DNA from: Pseudomonas peli
GTDB taxonomy: Bacteria; Pseudomonadota; Gammaproteobacteria; Pseudomonadales; Pseudomonadaceae
Assembly: GCF_900099645.1 (NCBI RefSeq)
Contig: NZ_FMTL01000004.1
Coordinates: 248,001 to 312,000 of the forward strand
Direction of reading: 5' to 3'
Length of the DNA: 64,000 nt
Below are positions 36,559-45,598 of the stretch, piece after piece. Each line of letters starts with the position of its first letter. The first letter of the stretch is position 1. The notes under the pieces are model-generated. The model did not search any database, was not told where the DNA came from, and saw nothing but the letters and a program-made list of their open reading frames with translations. The translations under genes were made by a program, and so were the position numbers.

Positions 36559-38433
36559 GTGAAAATGTCCCGTCTTGCCCTGGTTGTGGCGCTGATGCCG
36601 CTGGCTGCTCATGCAGATCCACTTGAGTTGCAGCCATTGGTTGTGACCTCCGGGCGTCATGCCGAACCGGTACAGCAAACTACAGCTGCAACCACGGTAT
36701 TCACCCGCAAGGACATCGAACGCCTGCAAGTGCGCAGCGTGGCAGAGTTACTTGAGCGCGTACCCGGCGTCAGCATCAGCCGCACCGGCGGCGCAGGCAG
36801 CCAGACCGGCCTGTTTGTGCGCGGCACCTCAACCGCGCAAACCCTGGTTCTGGTAGACGGGCAACGTATTTCTGCCGCGTCCAGCGGCACCAGCAGCCTG
36901 GAGTTCCTCAGTCCTGAGCAGATCGAACGCGTTGAAGTCGTGCGCGGCGCGCGTTCGGCGCTTTATGGCTCCGATGCCATCGCCGGGGTTGTGCAGATTT
37001 TCACCCGTCAAGGCAGCGGCGACGGACTCAAGCCCTACGTTCGCCTTGGCGTCGGCAGCAACCAGACCTTCGAGCGTAGCCTTGGCGTGTCCGGCGGCGA
37101 CGCGCAGACTCGCTTCAACCTGGGTGCTGCACTCGATGAAACCCAAGGGATCGACGCCACGCGTGATAACTTCGGCGCCAACGGCGATGACGATGCCTAC
37201 CGCAATAAATCACTGAGCCTGAATCTTTCACACCGTTTCAATGACGATCTGAAGATCGGTTTCAGCGCCCTCGACCAACGCGGTCAGAGCGAGTTTGAGG
37301 ACATCTTCGGCACATCACTGCCCACTACGGACTTCCAGCTCAGCAGCCTGTCCAGCTTCATCGATGCCAATGTCAGCGATGCCTGGAACAGTCGCCTGGA
37401 AATCGGCCACAGCGAAGACAAACGCGACACCGTTAACGACCAGCCAGACGCCAGTGCCGACGCGTTCTACAGTTTCAGTACCTACCGTGACTCGGTCAAC
37501 TGGGTGAATACCTTTGCCCTTAACGATCGCCACCAAGTGCTGCTGGGTGCCGATTGGTACGAGGATCGCCTGCGCAGTGACACGGACTTCGTCGAAGACT
37601 CGCGCTGGAATCAGGCCGCATTCATTCAGCACCGCTACAACGCTGAATATTTCTCAACCGAGCTGGGTCTGCGCCATGACAAGAACCAGCAGTTCGGCAG
37701 TAAAAACACTTGGAACACCGCACTGACCGTGCCGCTCAATGACGACAATGATGTGATCCTGTCCTACAGCGAAGGCTTCCGCGCGCCTACCTTCAACGAC
37801 CTATACTATCCAGACCTGTGCTATCCAGGCTTCGGATGTTTTACCAGCGCCAACCCGGAACTTAGCCCGGAAACATCTAAAAGCTATGAGGCTCAATGGC
37901 GCAGTCGCTTCAGTGAAACTAGCGCGATGGAACTTTCGCTGTACCGTATCGACCTGCAAGACGCGATTGTTCTAGATCAGAATGACATTCCTCAAAACGT
38001 CCAAACCGCTCGCATCAACGGTTTCGAAGCGGCGCTTCAGCAGGAGCTGTTCGGCTGGCAGGGCAATCTGGCTCTCGCGCTGATCGACCCACGGGATCGC
38101 GACACTGGCCACACCCTCGCCCGCCGCGCCAAACGGACCCTAAGCCTGGACCTGGACCGCCCGTTTGGCGAGTTTGCACTGGGCGCCAGCTGGCGCGCGG
38201 TCAGCGGTCGCTATGACGACGCCGCCAACACACGTGAACTGAGTGGTTACGGCCTGATTAGCCTGCGCGGCAAATGGCAAGCGACCGAGGAAGTGGCCTT
38301 TGACCTGAAACTGAACAATCTTTTCGACAAGGACTATGCCGAGGCGACTTACAAGACATCTAACGGACGCTTCGGTTACAACAGCGAGGGCCGCACTGCG
38401 CTGTTTGCTGTGACCTGGACACCTGAGCTCTGA
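36559..38433 (+). CDS. btuB: TonB-dependent vitamin B12 receptor BtuB
   Basis: A 624-residue outer-membrane receptor that imports cobalamins with TonB energy. A signal peptide (MKMSRLALVVALMPLAAHA) precedes a TonB box (LQPLVVTSG). The plug domain (RSVAELLERVPGVSISRTGG, its LLERVPGVSI core) and 22-strand barrel end in an aromatic strand (TALFAVTWTPEL region). The GTG at 36559 is chosen over the ATG at 36565 because GAGGA lies eight bases before it. The gene is under a B12 riboswitch, which supports the substrate. A btuF-like gene lies convergent on the other side of a shared terminator. Confidence 0.92.
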   Translation: MKMSRLALVVALMPLAAHADPLELQPLVVTSGRHAEPVQQTTAATTVFTRKDIERLQVRSVAELLERVPGVSISRTGGAGSQTGLFVRGTSTAQTLVLVDGQRISAASSGTSSLEFLSPEQIERVEVVRGARSALYGSDAIAGVVQIFTRQGSGDGLKPYVRLGVGSNQTFERSLGVSGGDAQTRFNLGAALDETQGIDATRDNFGANGDDDAYRNKSLSLNLSHRFNDDLKIGFSALDQRGQSEFEDIFGTSLPTTDFQLSSLSSFIDANVSDAWNSRLEIGHSEDKRDTVNDQPDASADAFYSFSTYRDSVNWVNTFALNDRHQVLLGADWYEDRLRSDTDFVEDSRWNQAAFIQHRYNAEYFSTELGLRHDKNQQFGSKNTWNTALTVPLNDDNDVILSYSEGFRAPTFNDLYYPDLCYPGFGCFTSANPELSPETSKSYEAQWRSRFSETSAMELSLYRIDLQDAIVLDQNDIPQNVQTARINGFEAALQQELFGWQGNLALALIDPRDRDTGHTLARRAKRTLSLDLDRPFGEFALGASWRAVSGRYDDAANTRELSGYGLISLRGKWQATEEVAFDLKLNNLFDKDYAEATYKTSNGRFGYNSEGRTALFAVTWTPEL

Positions 38434-38468
38434 GTTAGCCACTATCCGCTCAATAGCGCCCTAAAGAG

Positions 38469-38491
38469 ACCCCGCCTGAGTGCGGGGTTTT
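38469..38491. terminator. Bidirectional terminator between btuB and btuF-like gene
   Basis: Stem ACCCCGC / GCGGGGT with loop CTGAGT, followed by TTTTTCTT on the plus strand and preceded by AAAGAG, so it may serve both convergent genes. Confidence 0.85.
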
Positions 38492-38493
38492 TC

Positions 38494-39291
38494 TTAGCGA
38501 GCCTCGCTCAACACCTCACACAACCGCCCCACCGCCTCCAGCATCTGAAAGCTTGGCCGCTCCAGTCCCGCATCCGGCACCAGCCACAGCTGCTTACGCT
38601 CAACCGCCGCCACGCCTGGCCAGATGCGCCAGGCATCTAGCTGCTCTTGCACACTGGCCAGAATCACCTCGGGGTTTGCTTGCAGCACCGCTTCCACACT
38701 GACCTGAGGCGCCGGCAAGCTGAGTTCGGCAAAGACATTCTCGGCGCCGCAGATACGCAGGGCATCACTGATAATCTGCTCGCCGCCGATGGTGTACAGC
38801 GGCGTATCCCAGACCTGATAGAACAGCCGCAAAGGCTGTTCACGCTGATAGCGCTGACGCAGTGAGGCTAGCCCGTTATTGAATTGCTGTTGCAGCGCCC
38901 TACCATTGTCGAGGCGACCGATACGCGCGCCGATTTCGACGAAGTTCTCCGCCAGATCAGCCAGTTTGCGCGGTTCCACAATCAGCAGGGGAATCCCGAT
39001 GCGCTCTAGCTGCTGACGTTGCGCACGGCTAATGCTGTCAGGCCAGAGCAGCACTAGGTCAGGCTGCAATTTGAGCACGCTTTCCAGCTCAAGCTGGCCA
39101 TAGCGGCCCACCGAAGGCAGTTGCGCCACCGCTGCAGGGCGCTCGCCGCCATCCAGCAGGCCAACCAAGAGTTCGCCCGCATCCAGCTCCAGCATGATTT
39201 CAGTCAGCGACGGGGCCAGGGTGACCACCCGCTCGACGGCTGCTGCGGGTAACGCCAGCAACAGCAGCACACAGAGAGTGGCAGCGCGCAT
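38494..39291 (-). CDS. Periplasmic cobalamin-binding protein (BtuF-like)
   Basis: A 265-residue cluster A-III solute-binding protein. It starts with a signal peptide ([18 protein letters not shown]) and has the family's RVVTLAPSLTEIMLELDAG and LVGLLDGGERP segments, then LQPDLVLLWP near residue 75. In other Pseudomonas this gene has the same place beside ribA. BtuF passes B12 to the BtuCD importer, but no btuC or btuD gene is in this window. The gene is one base overlapped with its upstream neighbour (TGATG). Confidence 0.8.
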   Translation of the reverse strand: MRAATLCVLLLLALPAAAVERVVTLAPSLTEIMLELDAGELLVGLLDGGERPAAVAQLPSVGRYGQLELESVLKLQPDLVLLWPDSISRAQRQQLERIGIPLLIVEPRKLADLAENFVEIGARIGRLDNGRALQQQFNNGLASLRQRYQREQPLRLFYQVWDTPLYTIGGEQIISDALRICGAENVFAELSLPAPQVSVEAVLQANPEVILASVQEQLDAWRIWPGVAAVERKQLWLVPDAGLERPSFQMLEAVGRLCEVLSEAR

Positions 39292-39707
39292 CAGCCGAGT
39301 TGGCGTGGAATACGATAGAGGTACAGCAGAACGATGCTGGAAATCGCGAGAAGGATCAGCGGGATCGCTTCCAGACCGGCGAAGACTGCGATAGCGGCAA
39401 CCCAGGCTGGCAACGCTGCGCCGAGAAAGGCCAGGCGGCGTACACGCGCCAGTTCCAGCCAGGCATCGTGTTCCGCGGCGGTGTCGAGCGCTTGTTCCGT
39501 GGCCACCAGCGCGCGCTTGTAGCCACTGAACAGCGGCAGGCTAACAAACATTGAGGCCAGGCCGGCGATAAACAGCGGCATGGTCAGCAGACCGGTTTTC
39601 TGTTCGGCGCCAAACAGCAGATTGAGCACGAACAATGGCGCCAGGGTCACGGCCAGTTGCCGCCACCACTCCAGCGCCAGTCGACGGCGCACTTGACCGC
39701 GCGTCAC
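39291..39707 (-). CDS. Small membrane protein of unknown function (138 aa)
   Basis: A 138-residue protein with four hydrophobic segments in two pairs: [13 protein letters not shown] and [20 protein letters not shown], then [20 protein letters not shown] and [17 protein letters not shown]. The loop between the pairs is charged. It starts by overlapping ribA (ATGA) and ends by overlapping the btuF-like gene, so the three form a unit. No family is recognised. A role in cobalamin uptake is only suggested by location. Confidence 0.72.
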   Translation of the reverse strand: MTRGQVRRRLALEWWRQLAVTLAPLFVLNLLFGAEQKTGLLTMPLFIAGLASMFVSLPLFSGYKRALVATEQALDTAAEHDAWLELARVRRLAFLGAALPAWVAAIAVFAGLEAIPLILLAISSIVLLYLYRIPRQLG

Positions 39708-40324
39708 AGGCTTTCCTCGACCTCGCCCTGGTGCAGGCTGCCGAGCATATGCCCGAGTTTGCCGGCCTTGGTCGCGAGGTATTTTTGGTTGTGCGGGTTG
39801 TGGTCGATCTGCAGCGGCACACGGGTCGCTACATTGATACCCATGTCGCCCAGCGCCTTGACCTTGCGCGGGTTGTTGGTCATCAGCTTGAGCTGGCTGA
39901 TACCCAGGTGATCGAGCATCGGCAAGCAGATGGCGTAGTCACGCTGATCCGCGCCAAAGCCCAAGCGCTCATTGGCTTCTACGGTATCCGCGCCGCCATC
40001 CTGCAGCTCATAGGCGCGGATCTTGTTCAGCAGGCCGATACCACGGCCTTCCTGACGCAGGTAGAGCAGGACACCGCGGCCTTCATGGGCAATCGCACGC
40101 AGCGCCGCTTCGAGCTGGAAACCGCAGTCGCAACGCAAACTGAACAGCGCATCGCCCGTCAGGCATTCGGAGTGCAAACGGCCCAATACGGGCGCGCCAT
40201 CGGCCACATCACCAAAGGTCAGGGCTACATGTTCCTTGCCTGTGGCCTCTTCGAGGAAGCCATGCATGGTGAACACGCCAAAAGGCGTAGGCAACTGGGA
40301 GGCGGCGACAAACACGACGGACAC
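39704..40324 (-). CDS. ribA: GTP cyclohydrolase II
   Basis: A 206-residue zinc enzyme that opens GTP to 2,5-diamino-6-ribosylamino-pyrimidinone phosphate and formate, the first step of riboflavin synthesis. The zinc cysteines are intact: Cys54, Cys65 and Cys67 in [17 protein letters not shown]. The catalytic [10 protein letters not shown] lies near residue 90. This appears to be the active cyclohydrolase of the window, as the RibBA protein at 44494-45588 has lost these cysteines. Confidence 0.95.
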   Translation of the reverse strand: MSVVFVAASQLPTPFGVFTMHGFLEEATGKEHVALTFGDVADGAPVLGRLHSECLTGDALFSLRCDCGFQLEAALRAIAHEGRGVLLYLRQEGRGIGLLNKIRAYELQDGGADTVEANERLGFGADQRDYAICLPMLDHLGISQLKLMTNNPRKVKALGDMGINVATRVPLQIDHNPHNQKYLATKAGKLGHMLGSLHQGEVEESL

Positions 40325-40436
40325 CGGATGCTCCTAAAGAAAATGGGCAGGAATAATCAAGCCGGCATTGTAACAGCAGGCCCTGGCAGCCGCTTAGCTT
40401 GAATTACTGATGATAAGAATCGAACCAACGCAAGAG

Positions 40437-41084
40437 CTAGTATTTGGACTCCAGCACCAGCACATCCTGTTCAACCTTCCAGCCAACGCGACCGAGAAAG
40501 CTCATGCCAAGCAGCGCCTCGGTCGGCGAGCCGCCTTCCAACACCACCGCATCAACGCCCAGCACTTCCAGCTCACCAACCTTCACCCGATCCAGCGTCA
40601 CGCGCCAACCGCGCGCAGTACCGTTGGCAGTGTTGACTTGCAAAGGCGAACCCATCACTCGGTAATCGATCCCCAGACGGCGCGCATGCTCATCATTCAG
40701 GGCCACCGAAGTGGCGCCGGTGTCCACCAGGAACTGAATGGACTGACCATTGACCGAACCTGCAATCCAGTAATGCCCACCGATGCCCTTGGCCACACTG
40801 AGCTGTTTCTTCTGCGCTTCGGCAAAGCCATCGCTGTACTCACGACTCAAGCTGTAGCTGCGCTCCACGCCATCGACACGCAACACCGCGCCACGACTAT
40901 CAGCACTGACCACCATGACCCCACCTGGACCAACCTGATCGACTCTGACCAGTTTGCGCTGGCCATCGACATTCAACACCGCAGCGCCAGGGAACAGACC
41001 GACAACCCGTACCTGGGTGGCCGCCATGACGCCACTGCTCAGCAGTAGCGGCAGGCTCAACAACAGTACTTTCAAGGCGTACAT
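40437..41084 (-). CDS. Exported retropepsin-like aspartic protease
   Basis: A 215-residue protein with a signal peptide (MYALKVLLLSLPLLLSSGVMA) and a retropepsin-like domain. The catalytic motif DTGA is at residues 121-124 in QFLVDTGATSVAL. The second half has VLEGGSPTEALLGMSFLGRV, a flap-like and hydrophobic motif of the TIGR02281 type. Such proteins are single-lobe aspartic proteases active as dimers in the periplasm. The gene lies 17 bases from the preceding SBP gene; the likely substrate is unknown. Confidence 0.85.
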   Translation of the reverse strand: MYALKVLLLSLPLLLSSGVMAATQVRVVGLFPGAAVLNVDGQRKLVRVDQVGPGGVMVVSADSRGAVLRVDGVERSYSLSREYSDGFAEAQKKQLSVAKGIGGHYWIAGSVNGQSIQFLVDTGATSVALNDEHARRLGIDYRVMGSPLQVNTANGTARGWRVTLDRVKVGELEVLGVDAVVLEGGSPTEALLGMSFLGRVGWKVEQDVLVLESKY

Positions 41085-41101
41085 GGAGCGTCTCGCACAG
41101 G

Positions 41102-41830
41102 TTAGTCAAATGGGTAAGGTTGCTGCCAGCGCTGAAAAATAGGCCGTAGGCTGCCGTCCGCCACCAGGCTGTCCATGCGTTTATCGAACAGCTCAGCCAG
41201 CGCCCGGCCACGCGGCGTATCGGCAAAACCCAGGTAAGTCGGCAGGTCGGTCAGCTGAGTAACACGGTAGCGCTCGGGCTGGCTGGTCGTGCGCAACACA
41301 TCGTCAACTTCGGCCAGGGCATCGATATAGAAATCCACATGGCCCATGTCCAACATACGTAGGATACCGCCGCGACGCAGCACTTCGCGGTACTGGTGCA
41401 AATTTGGCAGATAGCGCTGGTATTCATAACCGCGCATCCAGGCCAGGCGGAATTCGCCAAGGGTCTGCTGGGTCGGGATGGGTTTGTCCAGCAAGCCCAG
41501 TGCAGAAATCTGATCGAAGTCGTAGTTCCAGCGTGGATAGAACACGCCTTGCTCGACTTCGTTAAGGTAAGAACCCACCCAGGCATCGGCAGCGCCGCGC
41601 TGCACCAGACCGATGGAGCGGGTGTAAGGGACCGTCTGGATATCCAGCCTCACGCCAGCAGGCTCGAACACCGTACGGAAAATCTCCCACACCATACCGC
41701 TGCCATCAGGATGAGTGCGGCCTTCCCAGGTGTCACTGGCTATACGGATCTGCGTAAGCTCAACGGCGCACAGCGGCCCGCTGACAGCACTTATCACCAG
41801 CCACAGCAACCACCGACAGCAGCGGCCCAT
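41102..41830 (-). CDS. Periplasmic solute-binding-like protein (family 3)
   Basis: A 242-residue protein of the type II periplasmic binding fold (SBP_bac_3). The frame is open to 41893, but the ATG at 41830 after AAGGGA begins a signal peptide (MGRCCRWLLWLVISAVSGPLCA). SDTWEGRTHPDGSGMVWEIF (quoted at its core) and GVRLDIQTVPYTRSIGLVQRG are typical of this family's polar amino-acid or unknown-ligand proteins. No transporter partner is adjacent, so it may be an orphan sensor-type SBP. Ligand unknown. Confidence 0.78.
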   Translation of the reverse strand: MGRCCRWLLWLVISAVSGPLCAVELTQIRIASDTWEGRTHPDGSGMVWEIFRTVFEPAGVRLDIQTVPYTRSIGLVQRGAADAWVGSYLNEVEQGVFYPRWNYDFDQISALGLLDKPIPTQQTLGEFRLAWMRGYEYQRYLPNLHQYREVLRRGGILRMLDMGHVDFYIDALAEVDDVLRTTSQPERYRVTQLTDLPTYLGFADTPRGRALAELFDKRMDSLVADGSLRPIFQRWQQPYPFD

Positions 41831-41846
41831 TTTCAATCCCTTCTGA

Positions 41847-42377
41847 TTACCAGCCCAGCGCAGCGGCCAGCCCATTGCCCCAACCCCAGACAATCAGTTG
41901 CAGAGCCATCCAGGCAAACACACCGGCAAGTACGTCATCAAGCATGATGCCGACACCGCCATGCACATGCCGATCAATCCAACGAATCGGCCACGGTTTG
42001 AGGATGTCGAACACACGGAACAATAAAAAGCCTAGCAGCAGCCAGCCCCAGCCGTCGGGTACTAACCAAAGCGTAATCCACATGCCGACCATTTCGTCCC
42101 AGACGATACCTTCATGGTCATGCACCCGCAGGTCATCCGCCACTTTGCCGCACAGCCAGAAGCCAAACAACATGGTGATGCCAAGCATCAGCCAGTAACC
42201 CCAGTCGGGCAGCATCTGAAACAACGGCATAAAGGGCAGCGCCACCAGCGACCCCCAGGTGCCTGGAGCTTTCGGCAAAGTACCGGAGCCAAAGCCAAAG
42301 GCCAGGAAATGCCAGGGGTTGCGCCATACCGAAGGTGGTACGAACTCGGCGGGAACTTGCTTGGGATGATCAGTCAC
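41847..42377 (-). CDS. pgpA: Phosphatidylglycerophosphatase A
   Basis: A 176-residue membrane phosphatase that makes phosphatidylglycerol from its phosphate. Conserved motifs are FGSGTLPKAPGTWGSL near the start and DEMVGMW near residue 95. Three or four hydrophobic segments fit a small membrane protein. No ATG is available; GTG at 42377, inside the end of thiL, gives the N-terminus of known members (V-TDHPKQ). TTG at 42389 and GTG at 42383 are alternatives. Confidence 0.93.
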   Translation of the reverse strand: MTDHPKQVPAEFVPPSVWRNPWHFLAFGFGSGTLPKAPGTWGSLVALPFMPLFQMLPDWGYWLMLGITMLFGFWLCGKVADDLRVHDHEGIVWDEMVGMWITLWLVPDGWGWLLLGFLLFRVFDILKPWPIRWIDRHVHGGVGIMLDDVLAGVFAWMALQLIVWGWGNGLAAALGW

Positions 42378-43338
42378 TGACACGTCCAAAATGTTGATAG
42401 CCGCTAAACGGCAGCTTTACGGGCTGACCTTGCGCGTCCAGCAGGGTAACGCCCTCACCGGCCACAACACGACCAATAACACGTACCGGCCAACCGGCTT
42501 GCTGTAAATCCGCCAGATGGGCCGTCGGCAGGGTAAATGCCAGGCGGTAATCATCGCCACCGCTCAATGCGCACTGGCGCGACGCTGACTCACCCGCAAA
42601 GGCCAACAGGGCGGCAGACATCGGCACCCGTGCCTGCTCGATGATTAACGCTACGCCAGAGGCGGCGGCGATATGACCACAATCGGCCAGCAAGCCATCG
42701 GAGATATCCAATGCAGCCGTCGCTTTGCCGCGCAGTGCCTGGCCCAAGTCGAGCTGCGGCATAGGTGACCAGTAGCGCGCCAGCAAAGGCTCGGCCACTG
42801 CGGGCTCGGTTTCCCGTTGCCCCAGCACCAGTTGCAAGGCCCCCGCAGCATCACCCAACTCACCGCCAACGCAGAGCAGATCACCGACATGCGCCCCCTT
42901 GCGGGTCAGCGCCATGCCAGCCGGTACGCGGCCAAACACGGTCAGCGTGAGGCTCAGTGGCCCACGGGTGGTATCACCACCGATCAGGCGGATGGCGCAC
43001 TGCTGGGCCATCCGATCCAGACCAGAGGCGAACGCCTGCAGCCAGTCGGCATCAGCACTGGGCAGGGTCAAGGCCAGGGTAAAGCCAACAGGCGTCGCGC
43101 CCATGGCGGCCAGATCGCTGACCGATACGCCCAGCGCACGTTGCGCCAGTAGAAACGGGTCAGGCGATTCAGGGAAATGCACCCCCGCAACCAGGGTGTC
43201 AGTAGAAATGGCCAGCTGCTCGCCGACCGGCACCTGCAACAAGGCACAATCGTCGCCGATCCCCAATGCCACGCCTTCGCCGGCCTGCGCACAAGACGCA
43301 GCGGCGAAGTAATGACGGATCAGCTCGAACTCACCCAA
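42370..43338 (-). CDS. thiL: Thiamine-monophosphate kinase
   Basis: A 322-residue ATP-grasp-like kinase that phosphorylates thiamine monophosphate to thiamine diphosphate. ALGIGDDCALLQVP near residue 25 and the Mg-binding Asp of STDTLVAGVHF near 50 are typical, and LGVSVSDLAAMGA follows. TTG at 43338 gives the known N-terminus L-GEFELIRHYF; an ATG at 43371 would overlap nusB more. It overlaps pgpA by eight bases. The product is the cofactor of Dxs, encoded in the same window. Confidence 0.95.
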   Translation of the reverse strand: MGEFELIRHYFAAASCAQAGEGVALGIGDDCALLQVPVGEQLAISTDTLVAGVHFPESPDPFLLAQRALGVSVSDLAAMGATPVGFTLALTLPSADADWLQAFASGLDRMAQQCAIRLIGGDTTRGPLSLTLTVFGRVPAGMALTRKGAHVGDLLCVGGELGDAAGALQLVLGQRETEPAVAEPLLARYWSPMPQLDLGQALRGKATAALDISDGLLADCGHIAAASGVALIIEQARVPMSAALLAFAGESASRQCALSGGDDYRLAFTLPTAHLADLQQAGWPVRVIGRVVAGEGVTLLDAQGQPVKLPFSGYQHFGRVSD

Positions 43339-43345
43339 AACAGGC

Positions 43346-43837
43346 TTAACGCTTGTTAGCGCGAACTTCATCCGCGCGCAGGCGCGGTGCCAGCTTGTCC
43401 AGCACACCATTGACGAACTTGTGTCCGTCGGTTGCACCAAACACCTTGGCCAGCTCGATGCCTTCGTTGATCACCACGCGATAAGGAATATCGATGCGGT
43501 TTTTCAGCTCGAAGGTCGACAAGCGCAGGATCGACAGTTCAACCGGGTCGATCTCATCCAGCGGACGATCAAGCAGCGACTCGAACGCGCCATCAATCTC
43601 GGTTTTCTGCCGCGGCACGCCGTGCAGGATTTCATGGAAGTAGGCACCGTCCACCGCCGTGAAATCATTGTCGACACGGAACTGTGCTTCGATCTCGTTC
43701 AGCGACTGGCCTGCCATGTGCCAGGAATACAGCGCCTGCATGGCCAACGTACGTGCCTGACGGCGCGCCAGCGTCTTGGTGCTGGGGCCTTTTTTGGGTG
43801 CTTGAGGCTGCTGCCCGTTACCGTCGTGCTGGCTCAC
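43346..43837 (-). CDS. nusB: Transcription antitermination factor NusB
   Basis: A 163-residue all-helical RNA-binding protein that acts with NusE in rRNA antitermination. [20 protein letters not shown] opens the domain near residue 25, and the family pattern [22 protein letters not shown] (quoted at its core [16 protein letters not shown]) is near residue 110. A charged N-terminal tail of about 20 residues is longer than in E. coli. It overlaps ribH by four bases. Confidence 0.96.
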   Translation of the reverse strand: MSQHDGNGQQPQAPKKGPSTKTLARRQARTLAMQALYSWHMAGQSLNEIEAQFRVDNDFTAVDGAYFHEILHGVPRQKTEIDGAFESLLDRPLDEIDPVELSILRLSTFELKNRIDIPYRVVINEGIELAKVFGATDGHKFVNGVLDKLAPRLRADEVRANKR

Positions 43838-44310
43838 TTGGCCTCCAACTGCGCCAGCAGGCTGACCATTTCCAGGGCGGACAGTGCTGCTTCCGCACCC
43901 TTGTTGCCGGCCTTGGTGCCGGAGCGCTCAATGGCTTGCTCGATGGAGTCGACAGTCAGAACACCGAATGCAACCGGCACGCCGAATTCCATGGACACCT
44001 GAGCCAGGCCCTTGGTGCACTCGCCTGCCACGTACTCGAAGTGCGGAGTGCCGCCACGGATGACCGCACCGAGGGCGATGATGGCGTCGAAGTCACCGCG
44101 CTGGGCGACCTTCTGCGCGACCAGCGGAATCTCGAAGGCACCCGGTGCGCGAATGAGGGTGATGTCGCTTTCGCTCACACCATGGCGCACCAGTGCATCC
44201 ACCGCACCGCTGACCAGGCTTTCAACAACGAAGCTGTTGAAACGGCCGACAACCAGAGCAAAACGGCCCTTGGGGGCGATAAAAGTACCTTCGATGGTCT
44301 TCAGGGTCAT
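43834..44310 (-). CDS. ribH: 6,7-dimethyl-8-ribityllumazine synthase
   Basis: A 158-residue enzyme that joins the pyrimidine and the four-carbon unit made by RibB. It forms icosahedral or pentameric shells. [18 protein letters not shown] near residue 22 binds the substrate and [17 protein letters not shown] near residue 80 is the catalytic region. The ATG at 44310 follows GAGAAT. The frame is open to 44442 but that part has no homology. The TGA overlaps the nusB start. Confidence 0.96.
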   Translation of the reverse strand: MTLKTIEGTFIAPKGRFALVVGRFNSFVVESLVSGAVDALVRHGVSESDITLIRAPGAFEIPLVAQKVAQRGDFDAIIALGAVIRGGTPHFEYVAGECTKGLAQVSMEFGVPVAFGVLTVDSIEQAIERSGTKAGNKGAEAALSALEMVSLLAQLEAK

Positions 44311-44493
44311 AAAACAATTCTCATATAGCGTTAAAGAGCCAGGGGGCAAAAAAGTTATAGCCCAACGGAACAGCGCGTAGCGAGCGCAGGACAGGTGAGG
44401 CGGAACAGGTAAGGCCGCGACATTTACCGAGGTAAAGGACAAGCCAAACCTGTTTGCAACGCCGTCTATCCATGCGCAGTAGCGCGGCGGTCG

Positions 44494-45588
44494 TTATTCA
44501 GCGGGCAAGTATTCTACAACTTCCAGGTCGAAACCGGATATCGCGTTGAACTTCATCGGCGAGCTGAGCAAGCGCATCTTGCGCACGCCCAGGTCACGCA
44601 GAATCTGTGAGCCGGCACCCACCGTACTGTAGGTCGCCGGGCTGGCTGACTTGCTTTCTGCACTCTGGCTGCGCTCCAGTTGAGCCAACAGCTCCGGACC
44701 ATTGATCGGATTGCCCAGCAACAGCACCACACCGCTACCAGACTTGGCCACTTCGGCCATGGCCGCACGCAAGCTCCACCGTCCAGCCTGCTTGACCATC
44801 AGCAAGTCACGTAACGGATCGGCGTTGTGCACGCGCACCAAGGTTGGGGTCTCGGCGCAGATGGCGCCCAGGGTCAGGGCCATGTGCACGCTGTCATCCA
44901 GATCATCGCGGTAGCTGACCAGGTTGAACTGGCCCAGCTCGCTGTCGATCGTCTGTTCGCTGACACGCTGCACAGTGCGCTCGTGGATCAGCCGGTAGTG
45001 GATCAGGTCAGCGATGGTGCCAATCTTCAGGCCGTGCTGCTCAGCAAACACTTCCAGCTCCGGGCGACGAGCCATGGTGCCGTCGTCGTTCATGATCTCG
45101 CAGATCACTCCGCTCGGCTCGAACCCGGCCATGCGCGCCAGGTCACAGGCCGCTTCAGTATGCCCGGCACGAGCCAGCACGCCACCAGGCTGAGCCATCA
45201 AAGGAAAGATGTGGCCAGGGCTAACGATATCGTCGGCGGTCACATTCCGCGCCACCGCAGCCTGCACGGTACGCGCACGGTCAGCGGCGGAAATACCGGT
45301 CGTCACGCCTTCGGCGGCCTCAATCGACACGGTGAACTTGGTGCCGAAACCAGAGCCGTTGCGCGGCGCCATCAGCGGCAGCTTGAGCAGCTCGCAGCGC
45401 TCACGGGTCATGGGCATACAGATCAGGCCGCGAGCGAAGCGGGCCATGAAGTTAATGTGCTCGGCGGTAACGCATTCCGAGGCGATGATGATGTCGCCTT
45501 CGTTCTCACGATCCTCGTCATCCATCAGGATGACCATCTTGCCGGCGCGGATGTCTTCGATCAGTTCTGCTGCAGTATTCAAGGCCAT
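44494..45588 (-). CDS. ribBA: RibBA-type 3,4-dihydroxy-2-butanone-4-phosphate synthase
   Basis: A 364-residue fusion. The N-terminal 200 residues are the DHBP synthase (RibB), which makes the four-carbon unit of riboflavin: DDEDRENEGDIIIA near residue 23 carries the acidic metal ligands, and GHTEAACDLARMAG near 140 is also conserved. The C-terminal domain has the fold of GTP cyclohydrolase II but lacks the zinc cysteines (no CxxxxxxxxxxCxC), with ADPLRDLLMVKQ in their place. It is therefore expected to be inactive as a cyclohydrolase, and the separate ribA supplies that step. Confidence 0.95.
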   Translation of the reverse strand: MALNTAAELIEDIRAGKMVILMDDEDRENEGDIIIASECVTAEHINFMARFARGLICMPMTRERCELLKLPLMAPRNGSGFGTKFTVSIEAAEGVTTGISAADRARTVQAAVARNVTADDIVSPGHIFPLMAQPGGVLARAGHTEAACDLARMAGFEPSGVICEIMNDDGTMARRPELEVFAEQHGLKIGTIADLIHYRLIHERTVQRVSEQTIDSELGQFNLVSYRDDLDDSVHMALTLGAICAETPTLVRVHNADPLRDLLMVKQAGRWSLRAAMAEVAKSGSGVVLLLGNPINGPELLAQLERSQSAESKSASPATYSTVGAGSQILRDLGVRKMRLLSSPMKFNAISGFDLEVVEYLPAE

Positions 45589-45598
45589 GCGGGCGATC

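Noticed and set aside
43339-43440. N-terminal extension of the ThiL frame
   Set aside because: It overlaps nusB and is absent in ThiL homologues, which begin at GEFELIRH.
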